Assembly (NCBI GenBank): GCA_963785815.1
Contig: CAWAWN010000002.1
Coordinates: forward strand, 1 to 64,000
DNA from: UBA4742 sp963785815
Lineage (GTDB): Bacteria > Actinomycetota > Acidimicrobiia > Acidimicrobiales > Acidimicrobilacustridaceae
Direction: 5' to 3'
Length of the DNA stretch: 64,000 bases
Below the pieces are notes generated by a model. The model was not told the origin of the DNA and made no database searches. It saw nothing but the letters and a program-made list of their open reading frames with translations. Both the position numbers and the translations under genes were made by a program. The stretch's first letter is position 1. Each line of letters begins with the position of its first letter. This document shows, in pieces, positions 50,392-57,640 of this stretch.

Positions 50392-50867
50392 CAGGCCGCC
50401 TCGCCCGTGCTGGCGTCGGCCGCCGGCTCGCGGCCCTCGAGGCCGACCCGGCGGATGGTGGTGGACATCGTGCGGGCCGGGTCGACCACGTCGACGCGGC
50501 GCAGCTGCTTGATCGGACCCCAGTCGAGGGCGCCGTTGCTGATCAGGTAGACGAAGGACTCGAACACGGCGGCCGCGAAGATCACGATGGCGAACAACCC
50601 GAAGGGCCCGAGGGAGCGGAACACCACGGCCCACGGGAACAGGAAGATGACCTCGATGTCGAACACGATGAAGATCATGGCCACCAGGAAGAACTTCACC
50701 GGGAAGCGCTGGGGCGGCTCGCGATCGGGGATGATGCCGCACTCGTAGGGTGCGCTCTTGGCCACCGTGGGGTTGCGCGGACCCAGCAGGCGCGAGGCCA
50801 CGCGGCTGAGCAGCCCGAAGACGATGGCCAGGACCAGCAGGGCGAAGATCGGCAGGTACTGGGCCAT
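50391..50867 (-). CDS. nuoA: NADH-quinone oxidoreductase subunit A, 14-subunit complex
   Basis: Three-helix subunit, 158 residues. YECGIIPDREPPQRFPVKFF and FIVFDIEVIFLFPWA are the conserved loops; the loop cysteine lost in the other copy is present here. A cytoplasmic C-terminal tail of about 35 residues is extra. It starts four bases after the stop of the upstream unknown membrane protein, so the complex I genes run on from the cytochrome bc genes without a visible break. Confidence 0.97.
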   Translation of the reverse strand: MAQYLPIFALLVLAIVFGLLSRVASRLLGPRNPTVAKSAPYECGIIPDREPPQRFPVKFFLVAMIFIVFDIEVIFLFPWAVVFRSLGPFGLFAIVIFAAAVFESFVYLISNGALDWGPIKQLRRVDVVDPARTMSTTIRRVGLEGREPAADASTGEAA

Positions 50868-50871
50868 CAGC

Positions 50872-51882
50872 TCAGACCTTGACGCTCTCCGCCTCGATGG
50901 CCTTGCGCTCTTCCTCGTCCTCGGCCAGGTTCCGCTGCAGCGTCTTGTCCCGGTAGTGCAGCAGCATCACGAAGAAGATGAACAAGGCGAGGGCGATGAC
51001 GAAGATGGTGGCCGGCAGCATCCGAGCCTGGCCGAGGTCGCGGATCATGACCACGGCGATGACCGGCTGGGTCGTGTCCACCTTGGGCAACGGAGGGGCG
51101 TGGCCAGGGATGGTCGTCTGGGGCACCACCCGCTGGACCAGGACCACCTCGTAGTGCGGTGGGCTGTTCCAGTGGAACAGCTTGTACAGCTTGTACTGGA
51201 TGCGGCAGATGGGGTCGCCCGGGATCAGGTAGTGGGTGCGGACCTCCTTCTTGGCCCCGCAGTACTCGAGTCGGGTGGGCTTGCCGCCGTAGTCGAACGT
51301 CCCCAGGATCTTGTAGTCGGTGGCCAGCTTGAACAGGCTGTTGCTTCCGGTGGTGAGCGTGGTGCCCGCCACCGTGCCGGCGTCACCCGCCGCCGACTGG
51401 GGCACGATCCGCCAGCCCCCCAGGTCGATGCCGGCCATGTACTTGGGCAGCAGTTCGGGGTTGTTGTTGGCGATGTCGGACAGCGTGGCCTGGGTGGGGT
51501 TCGGGTAGTTCTTCAGGATCTCGGGGTGGTCGGCGATGATCTGCTGGGCGGTGGGCAACTTCGACAGCGGCGGCAACGAGTTGAGCTGCGGTGTGCGGGC
51601 CGCGCCGGTGTCGGAGCCGTGGACGTAGATCTCGACCGGCTTCCACGAGGCGTTGCGACCCCGGGGGCCGTTGGCCGGTGAGTTGATCCACCAGGTCATC
51701 GACAGGATGGTCACCCAGCCGCAGACGGCGGCCAGCGCGATGAGCAGCCCGAGCCGGGCACCGGTGTTCGTGGCCAGCAGCAAGTAGACGGAGCCGGGCA
51801 GGATGGCCACGGCCAGGGCCACGACCAGGATGCCGCGGATGCCGGTGTTGAAGTCGATGCCGGCCAGGAGGTGGATGGGCAT
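50872..51882 (-). CDS. Membrane protein of unknown function in the cytochrome bc - nuo operon
   Basis: I do not recognise this 336-residue protein. Two hydrophobic segments near the N-terminus (about 16-35 and 42-65) and one near the C-terminus (about 291-312) enclose a domain of about 220 residues with no obvious cofactor motif; two Cys occur in it (YCGAKK and PICRIQ). It ends in a charged helix (RNLAEDEEERKAIEAES). It follows the two-heme cytochrome c by four bases and precedes nuoA by four, so it is likely a subunit or assembly factor of the bc complex or a link between the complexes. Confidence 0.8.
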   Translation of the reverse strand: MPIHLLAGIDFNTGIRGILVVALAVAILPGSVYLLLATNTGARLGLLIALAAVCGWVTILSMTWWINSPANGPRGRNASWKPVEIYVHGSDTGAARTPQLNSLPPLSKLPTAQQIIADHPEILKNYPNPTQATLSDIANNNPELLPKYMAGIDLGGWRIVPQSAAGDAGTVAGTTLTTGSNSLFKLATDYKILGTFDYGGKPTRLEYCGAKKEVRTHYLIPGDPICRIQYKLYKLFHWNSPPHYEVVLVQRVVPQTTIPGHAPPLPKVDTTQPVIAVVMIRDLGQARMLPATIFVIALALFIFFVMLLHYRDKTLQRNLAEDEEERKAIEAESVKV

Positions 51883-51886
51883 GTGG

Positions 51887-53026
51887 CTACAGGCTCCGCT
51901 CGTAGGCCACGATGGCTGCGACCTGGTTCTCGGTGTACATGACCTGGGACGGGCTCATGGTGGCCTGCGTGGGATCGATCGAGTTGGGGTTGATCCCCCA
52001 GGCCGGCATCTGACCGGTGCCCATCTGACCGTGGCCGTAGCCCTTGCCCAGCGTCGAGCCGGCCATCACGAAGGCGATCTGGTCCTGCGGGGTGTCGAAG
52101 GTGCGCAGCTCGCTGCCGTTGGTCAGGTTCGGGCCGAGCGAGCCACCGCCTCCGGGCACCGCCGGCATGCCGATCGACCAGCCCTTGGTGTGGCAGCGGG
52201 CGCAGGAGTAGGCGCCGGCGGCGAAGCCGTCGTACTCGCCCATGTTGAACAGGGCCTCGCCCAGCGTCTTCCACTGGGCGTCGGGGGTGGTGCCGTAGAG
52301 GGTGCAGATGTTGTTCGAATCGGGCTTGCACACCTTGGCGATCTCGGTGTCGAGCGCCTGGGTGGCGGTGTTGGCCGGCAGCTGGATGCTGCGCAGGTAG
52401 GCGATCACGTCGAGCAGCTGCTGGTCGCTCAGGGGACCGCCACCCAGCGAGCCCCAGGCGGGCATGGGTGACGGCGGGCGGCCGTACTCGAGGATGTTGT
52501 TCACCTCGGCCTCGGAGAAGCGGTAGAGCACGGTGTTGAGCGCCGGCGCCTTCCACTGCACGGCGGCCACGTAGTCGCCGTTCTCGTTGAGCAGGGTGTA
52601 GCTGGCGGCGCCGCCCACCCCGTTGGGGCCGTGACAGTTCACGCACTTGGCCTTGTTCAGGTAGACGTCGAGGCCACGGGCCACGAAGACCTTGTCGTAG
52701 TGCTGCACCTCACCCTTCTGGCGAGCCGGCTCGGCCAGCCAGTAGAGGGGCAGCGAGATGGCGATGACCATCATGAGGATCAGGGCCATGCCGAGCGTGC
52801 GGTCGAGCTTGCGACCCTCGAGCTCCTCGTCGCTGAGGTAGGGCTTGCGGTTGGCGGCCAGCTCGATCTCGGCGCCGACCTCGGCGCGGCCGCGCCGCAT
52901 GTTGGACACCACCGCGATCACGAACCCGATCACGACGATCGCGACGATGATGCCGCCGATTGCGCCTTCGGCCGTGCCGAAGACCACTTGGGCCGCGAGG
53001 ACAGGACTCATGGCGCTATCCGACAC
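51887..53026 (-). CDS. Membrane-bound two-heme cytochrome c, likely bc complex subunit
   Basis: A 379-residue protein with two membrane helices (about 23-42 and 77-98) and two cytochrome c domains: CVNCH (128-132) and CARCH (275-279). Axial Met candidates are in PSPMPAWG and GQMPAWG. It resembles the fused c-type subunits that replace cytochrome c1 in actinobacterial and other non-canonical bc complexes. It overlaps the Rieske gene by 11 bases. It would accept electrons from the Rieske cluster and pass them to an oxidase or soluble carrier. Confidence 0.92.
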   Translation of the reverse strand: MSDSAMSPVLAAQVVFGTAEGAIGGIIVAIVVIGFVIAVVSNMRRGRAEVGAEIELAANRKPYLSDEELEGRKLDRTLGMALILMMVIAISLPLYWLAEPARQKGEVQHYDKVFVARGLDVYLNKAKCVNCHGPNGVGGAASYTLLNENGDYVAAVQWKAPALNTVLYRFSEAEVNNILEYGRPPSPMPAWGSLGGGPLSDQQLLDVIAYLRSIQLPANTATQALDTEIAKVCKPDSNNICTLYGTTPDAQWKTLGEALFNMGEYDGFAAGAYSCARCHTKGWSIGMPAVPGGGGSLGPNLTNGSELRTFDTPQDQIAFVMAGSTLGKGYGHGQMGTGQMPAWGINPNSIDPTQATMSPSQVMYTENQVAAIVAYERSL

Positions 53027-53858
53027 AGTGCGGTCCCTCAGCCTGCTGTCCGGTGGTGTCGGTCCCGATCGGCGGACCCTGGATGACGCTGCCGGTGTCG
53101 ACGGTCAGGACGCCGGCGGTCACCGTGTTGGTGAAGCGGTCCATGCCCCGGGGGGCGGGGCCGCCGCGCTTCTCCCCGGCCTGGCTGTACTGCGAGCCGT
53201 GGCAGGGGCACTCGAACCACTGGGAGGTCAGGCAGGCCGGCACCCGGCAGCCGAGATGGGGGCAGGTCTGGTAGACGACGGTGACGCCGGCCTCGAGCGA
53301 GGGCAGCACGGCCGCCGAGTACACCTTCTCGGCCTTCTGGATGTCGGCCAGCGGGTAGGCCGTCATCCACAGGCGACCCTGGGCGAAGTAGAAGAAGCCG
53401 TTGGCGGCGGTGATCTCCGAGAGGATGTCGGAGATCTTGCCCACCTGGATGACCGAGCCGAAGCCGCCTTGGGGGATCGGCCACAGGAATGCCAGCACCG
53501 AGGCCCCGAACCCGGCCAGGCTGAGGCCGAAGAAGGCCACGATGCCGCGGTTCAAGAACTGGCGGCGGGTGACCCCGATCTGGTCGGGGTCGGGCGGCAC
53601 GTAGCCGGCCAGCTCGGCACCGGCGGCCTTCTCGATCTGGGGCGGGCGCCGTTCGAGCGCGGCCGACTTCTCGACCTCGCGGGCCGAGGCCGGGGCGCCG
53701 ACCAGCGCGGGCGTCTCGCCCTGATCACGCTTGCGCGTCTCACGCGACAGGGCGCCGGTGGCCGACTCGGTGTCGCGACGGCGCGCCGAGGCGAACAGGG
53801 CCATGGCGGCCAGCAGGATGAAGATGACGACGACGGCGACGATCAGGAATGTGGACAT
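53016..53858 (-). CDS. Rieske [2Fe-2S] protein of the cytochrome bc complex
   Basis: A 280-residue protein. The cluster ligands are in CPHLGC (199-204) and CPCHGS (217-222). A first membrane helix (3-22) is followed by an Ala/Glu-rich linker, then TRRQFLNRG (97-105), a twin-arginine-like motif, and a second helix (about 106-126). It ends in an unusual Gly/Thr-rich tail (TDTTGQQAEGPHCVG). It carries electrons from quinol to the c-type hemes. It lies between subunit IV and the cytochrome c. Confidence 0.95.
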   Translation of the reverse strand: MSTFLIVAVVVIFILLAAMALFASARRRDTESATGALSRETRKRDQGETPALVGAPASAREVEKSAALERRPPQIEKAAGAELAGYVPPDPDQIGVTRRQFLNRGIVAFFGLSLAGFGASVLAFLWPIPQGGFGSVIQVGKISDILSEITAANGFFYFAQGRLWMTAYPLADIQKAEKVYSAAVLPSLEAGVTVVYQTCPHLGCRVPACLTSQWFECPCHGSQYSQAGEKRGGPAPRGMDRFTNTVTAGVLTVDTGSVIQGPPIGTDTTGQQAEGPHCVG

Positions 53859-53870
53859 GGGGGACTCGGA

Positions 53871-54680
53871 TCAGAGGTCGAAGAAGAGCCCGCCGCTCCA
53901 GGGGGCCGTGAAGTTGAAGCCCTCCCCCCGGAAGAACGAGCCCAGGATGACGAGTACGGCCCAGAACATGAGGAAGACCGTGAACAACGAGATCGCGAAC
54001 TTGCGGTCCTCGGGCTTGTTGCTCGGGTTCTTGTCCATGTAGGGAGCCAGGATCAGCAGGAAGATGCCCATGCCCGGGACGGTCACGCCCACGACCATCG
54101 GGTGGAACATGGTGAGCAGTTCCTGCAGGCCGAGGAAGTACCACGGGGCCTTCGACGGGTTCGGGGTCGAGTTGGGGTTGGCCAGCTCGAGCAGGGGGGC
54201 GTTCACGAAGATCGAGAACATCAGCAGGAAGGTGGTCATCACCAGGGCGGCCAGGAACTCGACGGCCAGCAGGTGCGGCCAGACGTGGACCTTGTCGACC
54301 GGGGTGGCCTTGACGTCCTGGATGGACCCGGACTTGACCACGGTGAGCAGGCGCTGGGTGTGCCCGCCCGGCCCGGTCGCCGCCGGAGGAGGCGCGGCGG
54401 TGGCGATGGCCCCGCCGGCGGCCGGCGCCAGCGTGCCCACCCCGCCGCCGCCTTCGCTGGTCTCGGACTCGGCCCCGGCCTTGCGGGCCTTGGCCGCCTT
54501 GGACCGCTCGAGCAGGTGCGCCGGGATCTTGCTGTCCCCCGCCGAAGCGCCTGCACCCGCGTCGGCGCTGGCGTCCGCGGCCGGCGCCTCATCGGGCGCG
54601 CCCGCGCCAGCCTTGGCCGCCTCGGCCTTCTGCCGTGCGGCCTCGGCCCGCTTGCGGAGGTGTTCGGGGATCTCAGTCAT
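53871..54680 (-). CDS. Cytochrome b C-terminal subunit (subunit IV-like) with long N-terminal extension
   Basis: A 269-residue protein. Residues 1-125 are an Ala/Gly-rich, disordered-looking region with two copies of a motif, EIPEHLRKRAEAAR (3-16) and KIPAHLLERSKAAK (51-64). Three membrane helices follow, as in subunit IV of b6f complexes. The Qo-site motif reads KAPWYFLGLQELL (177-189) where PEWY or PDWY is commonest, so the acidic residue is missing. The ATG at 54680 is chosen because the first motif copy starts there. It pairs with the separate N-terminal cytochrome b just upstream. Confidence 0.92.
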   Translation of the reverse strand: MTEIPEHLRKRAEAARQKAEAAKAGAGAPDEAPAADASADAGAGASAGDSKIPAHLLERSKAAKARKAGAESETSEGGGGVGTLAPAAGGAIATAAPPPAATGPGGHTQRLLTVVKSGSIQDVKATPVDKVHVWPHLLAVEFLAALVMTTFLLMFSIFVNAPLLELANPNSTPNPSKAPWYFLGLQELLTMFHPMVVGVTVPGMGIFLLILAPYMDKNPSNKPEDRKFAISLFTVFLMFWAVLVILGSFFRGEGFNFTAPWSGGLFFDL

Positions 54681-54706
54681 GGCGTCTCGATTGGACTCGA
54701 TGTGAC

Positions 54707-55480
54707 CTAAAGCGGACCGGAGATGCCGCCGTCCTTGCGCACCCGCCAGAAGTGGATGGCCAGGAAGATGACGGTGACGAACGGGACGAAGAGCACGTGG
54801 AGCACGTACCAGCGCAGGAGCGTGCTGGTACCGATCACGCTGCCTCCTAATAAGACGAACCGCACTTGGGTGCCGAACACGGGCGTGTAGCCCATCATGT
54901 TCGTGCCCACCGTCACGGCCCACAGCGCCAGCTGGTCCCACGGGAGCAGGTAGCCGGTGAAGGACAGCAACAGGGTCAGGGTGAGCAGGATCACGCCGAT
55001 GACCCAGTTGAACTCACGGGGCGGCTTGTACGCCCCGTGGTAGAAGACCCGGGCCATGTGCAGGAACACCGACAGCACCATCAGGTGGGCCGCCCACCGG
55101 TGCATGTTGCGCACCAGCAGACCGAAGGTCACCGAGGTCTGGAGCGTGTAGATGTCGCTCCAGGCGTTGGCCGACGTCGGTCGGTAGAAGAACATCAGGA
55201 AGATGCCGGTGATGGTGAGCAGGATGAACAGGAAGAAGCTCAACCCGCCGAGGCACAGCGTGTAGGAGACCTTGACCGCGTGCCGCTTCACCTTCACCGG
55301 GTGGAGGTGGTAGAGCACGCTGTTCATGATCACGTAGGACCGGTTGCGGGGGCTGTCGGTGTAGCCCTTGCGGAACACCGACCCGGGCCGGAAGATCGAG
55401 TTCCAGGCCTGGGAGCCCTGGACCGACTCGTTGAGCTCGGTCAGCCGGCTCTTGCCCTTGGGCTGCATGGTCTTGGCCAC
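54707..55480 (-). CDS. Cytochrome b6-type subunit (N-terminal half of cytochrome b)
   Basis: A 257-residue four-helix cytochrome b. Heme ligands are His127/His228 and His141/His243; the second-helix pair is separated by 14 residues as in b6, not 13 as in mitochondrial cytochrome b. YTLCLGGLS has Cys76 at the place of b6 Cys35, which binds the extra heme c-prime. The C-terminus RVRKDGGISGPL also matches b6. The split into b6 plus subunit IV fits. It follows the ferredoxin gene by 33 bp. Confidence 0.95.
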   Translation of the reverse strand: MAKTMQPKGKSRLTELNESVQGSQAWNSIFRPGSVFRKGYTDSPRNRSYVIMNSVLYHLHPVKVKRHAVKVSYTLCLGGLSFFLFILLTITGIFLMFFYRPTSANAWSDIYTLQTSVTFGLLVRNMHRWAAHLMVLSVFLHMARVFYHGAYKPPREFNWVIGVILLTLTLLLSFTGYLLPWDQLALWAVTVGTNMMGYTPVFGTQVRFVLLGGSVIGTSTLLRWYVLHVLFVPFVTVIFLAIHFWRVRKDGGISGPL

Positions 55481-55513
55481 GTCAGTTCCTCTTCTGGGTC
55501 AGCTGGGTGGTGC

Positions 55514-55930
55514 TCATCCCAGGCGCATCCCGTAGCCGTAGCCGTGGGTGGGGGTGCGCTGGTGGATGTCGCCCGCCGCCGAAGGATCGCCCACCTTGCC
55601 CAGGATGATCACGCCGGTCGGGCACCGGTCGACGCACAACGCGCATCGGGTGCACACGTCGTCGTCGATGATGAACACCGAGTGGTCACCCGGGTCCTCG
55701 CCGGGCAGCTCGGTGAGGACGGCCTCGTCGATGGCGTCGGTGCGGACCAGGTGGATGCACTTCCACGGGCAGATGTCGACGCAGCCCTCGCAGGTGATGC
55801 ACTCGGACTGGTCGATGTGGATGAACTGCTTGGGCTTGACCGCCTTGGACAACCAGGCGGCGTCGACCTCTTGCAGCACGTAGTCGTCGCGGAACTCGGG
55901 CAGCGGGGGGTTGGCATCGGTGCGGGCCAT
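55514..55930 (-). CDS. 2[4Fe-4S] ferredoxin-type protein
   Basis: A 138-residue protein with two complete cluster motifs, CITCEGCVDICPWKC and CTRCALCVDRCPTG, separated by about 40 residues, and an ending rich in Gly/Tyr. The spacing and N-terminal region (FRDDYVLQEVDAAWLSK) differ from NuoI. It sits in the bc operon between the small membrane protein and cytochrome b, so it may be a bc complex partner or donate electrons to the nuoEFG-less complex I downstream. Its role is inference. Confidence 0.88.
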   Translation of the reverse strand: MARTDANPPLPEFRDDYVLQEVDAAWLSKAVKPKQFIHIDQSECITCEGCVDICPWKCIHLVRTDAIDEAVLTELPGEDPGDHSVFIIDDDVCTRCALCVDRCPTGVIILGKVGDPSAAGDIHQRTPTHGYGYGMRLG

Positions 55931-55942
55931 CTCAGCGCTCGC

Positions 55943-56389
55943 TCAGCTCTTCCGCACGAGCGGGCGCCCGTAGTCGGAGGTGGTGATGGCCGGGACCTCG
56001 GCGGCCCGCTTGGCCCGGTTCTGCCACCAGGCGAAGATCCACATCTGGAAGGCCAGGGCGGCCACGTAGATGCCGACCACCAGGATGTCGCGCAGCACCT
56101 GGTAGTTGAGCGTGAGCGGGAACCAGCCACCGGCCTTCTGGGGCTGGAGGATCTTGCCTGGCCCCAACCAGGCCTTGGTCGGTGTCCACCCCAGCTCGTT
56201 GGAGGTCCACGTCAGCCAGAGGTGCGGGATCATGGCGTAGGTCCAGAACATCAGGAAGTAGGCGTACACGGCGGCGACCATGGCCTCGCCCCAGGTCAGC
56301 GGGGTGCCGGGTGGACGACGCTTGGACACGGGGATCACCAGCAGGGTCAGCACGACCGCGATGAGCACCGCTGTGACGAACGCAACCAC
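55943..56389 (-). CDS. Small three-helix membrane protein heading the bc operon
   Basis: A 148-residue protein with membrane helices at about 3-20, 38-58 and 105-124, a loop with GWTPTKAWLGPG between the second and third, and a polar tail (ITTSDYGRPLVRKS). I do not recognise the family. The start is GTG at 56389 with GGAGG about 11 bases upstream. It is the first gene of the respiratory cluster and is 12 bases before the ferredoxin gene, suggesting a membrane anchor or subunit for it. Confidence 0.8.
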   Translation of the reverse strand: MVAFVTAVLIAVVLTLLVIPVSKRRPPGTPLTWGEAMVAAVYAYFLMFWTYAMIPHLWLTWTSNELGWTPTKAWLGPGKILQPQKAGGWFPLTLNYQVLRDILVVGIYVAALAFQMWIFAWWQNRAKRAAEVPAITTSDYGRPLVRKS

Positions 56390-56727
56390 CTGGGTGGGGA
56401 CCTCCGTAGCTGGACCGGATCAGCCTACCGCCGTCTCGGGACCCCCCTGGTCACCCGGGGAGCGGATCTGGCGGGACCGGACCGTGGTTTAGCACGACCT
56501 TCGCGGACCAGGCACATCCGCACCCGCGGCGGCGCACGCCGGGGGCGCGACGAGGCCGGCGGCAGGCTCGGCCAGGACCTCGTCGGGGGCGCGCGACCGT
56601 CTTGGCCTTGCACCGGGCCCGTGACCTAAGGTGCTCGCTGACACATCCGAAAGGCCCTCCCGGCGTCGACACGACGTCGGCGAGACACCCCGGATGGCCA
56701 AGTCGAACTGCCCCCCGGAGGCCGGCT
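56390..56727. promoter_or_regulatory. Divergent promoter region between the bc-nuo cluster and a cytochrome c gene
   Basis: This 338-bp gap has no gene that I can support. On the minus strand TAGGCT at 56422-56427 is a likely -10 for the respiratory cluster (leader about 30 nt). On the plus strand TAAGGT at 56627-56632 is a likely -10 for the cytochrome c gene (leader about 90 nt). Neither has a clear -35. The middle is GC-rich sequence without obvious structure. Confidence 0.45.
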
Positions 56728-57576
56728 GTGACCGAAGTTCCCGAGCATCTCCTGAAGCGCTCCCGCGACCGCCGTGCGGCGCTGGGTCTCGGGGGTGGGG
56801 ACGCCGGCGACAGCGGCGGCGGCGGCGGTGCCGAGGCGCCCGGGTCGGCGTCGGCGTCCACCGGCGCGGTCGAGGCAGCCACCCCGGCAGCGGCTGCGGC
56901 TCGGCCGGCGGCGGTCGAGCCCATCGAGGCGGTGCCACCCCGGCGGGTGCCCAAGTACGTGCGGGCCTCGCTCGAGCGCAAGCGCATCCCCCTGTGGGTG
57001 ATGCCGGTGCTGGCCTTCCTGCCCATCTGGGCCGTCATCTACGTGAACACCCTGTCCAAGCCGTACTCCAACGTGCCCACCCAGCTGGTCGACGGGGCCA
57101 CCGTCTACGCCAACTGCTCGAGCTGCCACGCCGCTGACGGCTCGGGCGGCGTGGGCCGCCAGCTCAACGACGGCGAGGTGCTCAAGACGTTCCCCCACCT
57201 AGCCGACCAGCTCGAGTTCGTGTGGCAGGGCGACGTGGGCACCGGCATCGGCAAAGCCTACGGGGACCCCAACCGCCCGGGCGGCCCCCACATCGCCGGC
57301 TCGTACAAGGGCAACCAGATGCCGGCCTGGAACGGCAACCTGACCCAGTCCCAGCTGCTCGACGTCGTGCGCCACGAGCGCGAGACCATCAGCGGCCAGG
57401 TGGTGCCGCCCAAGCAGATCGCGGACGACGGCACGTTGCTGTGGCCCAACCTCACGCCGGTGCTCAACCCGACCACGGGCCTGCTGCAGAACCCGGACGG
57501 CACCGTGATGCTCGACCCCACCACCGGCAAGTTGACCAACCCGACCCTGGTCGACTCGGCCGCCGGCAACGCCTGA
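56728..57576 (+). CDS. Membrane-anchored monoheme cytochrome c
   Basis: A 282-residue protein. It opens with TEVPEHLLKRSRDRRAALG, closely like the repeated motif in subunit IV of the neighbouring bc complex, then an Ala/Gly/Pro-rich linker, one membrane helix (about 88-106), and a cytochrome c domain with CSSCH (130-134) and a probable Met ligand in GNQMPAWNG. The C-terminus has NPTTGLLQNPDGTVML repeats of Asn-Pro. The GTG at 56728 follows GGAGG by seven bases. It is divergent from the bc operon and may carry electrons from it. Confidence 0.9.
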   Translation: MTEVPEHLLKRSRDRRAALGLGGGDAGDSGGGGGAEAPGSASASTGAVEAATPAAAAARPAAVEPIEAVPPRRVPKYVRASLERKRIPLWVMPVLAFLPIWAVIYVNTLSKPYSNVPTQLVDGATVYANCSSCHAADGSGGVGRQLNDGEVLKTFPHLADQLEFVWQGDVGTGIGKAYGDPNRPGGPHIAGSYKGNQMPAWNGNLTQSQLLDVVRHERETISGQVVPPKQIADDGTLLWPNLTPVLNPTTGLLQNPDGTVMLDPTTGKLTNPTLVDSAAGNA

Positions 57577-57628
57577 GCGCCACCCCACGGGTCCCCACCT
57601 GGATGCCTCGGCCGCGGCCGGCGCGCCG

Positions 57629-57634
57629 TAGGCT
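57629..57634 (+). promoter_or_regulatory. Leaderless-type -10 for the geranylgeranyl reductase gene
   Basis: TAGGCT ends six bases before the GTG at 57641. Confidence 0.45.
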
Positions 57635-57640
57635 GGGGTG

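Noticed and set aside
24553..50867. Assembly duplication explaining two nuo sets
   Set aside because: The two sets differ in gene content, protein lengths and sequence at every subunit, so they are not an assembly copy.
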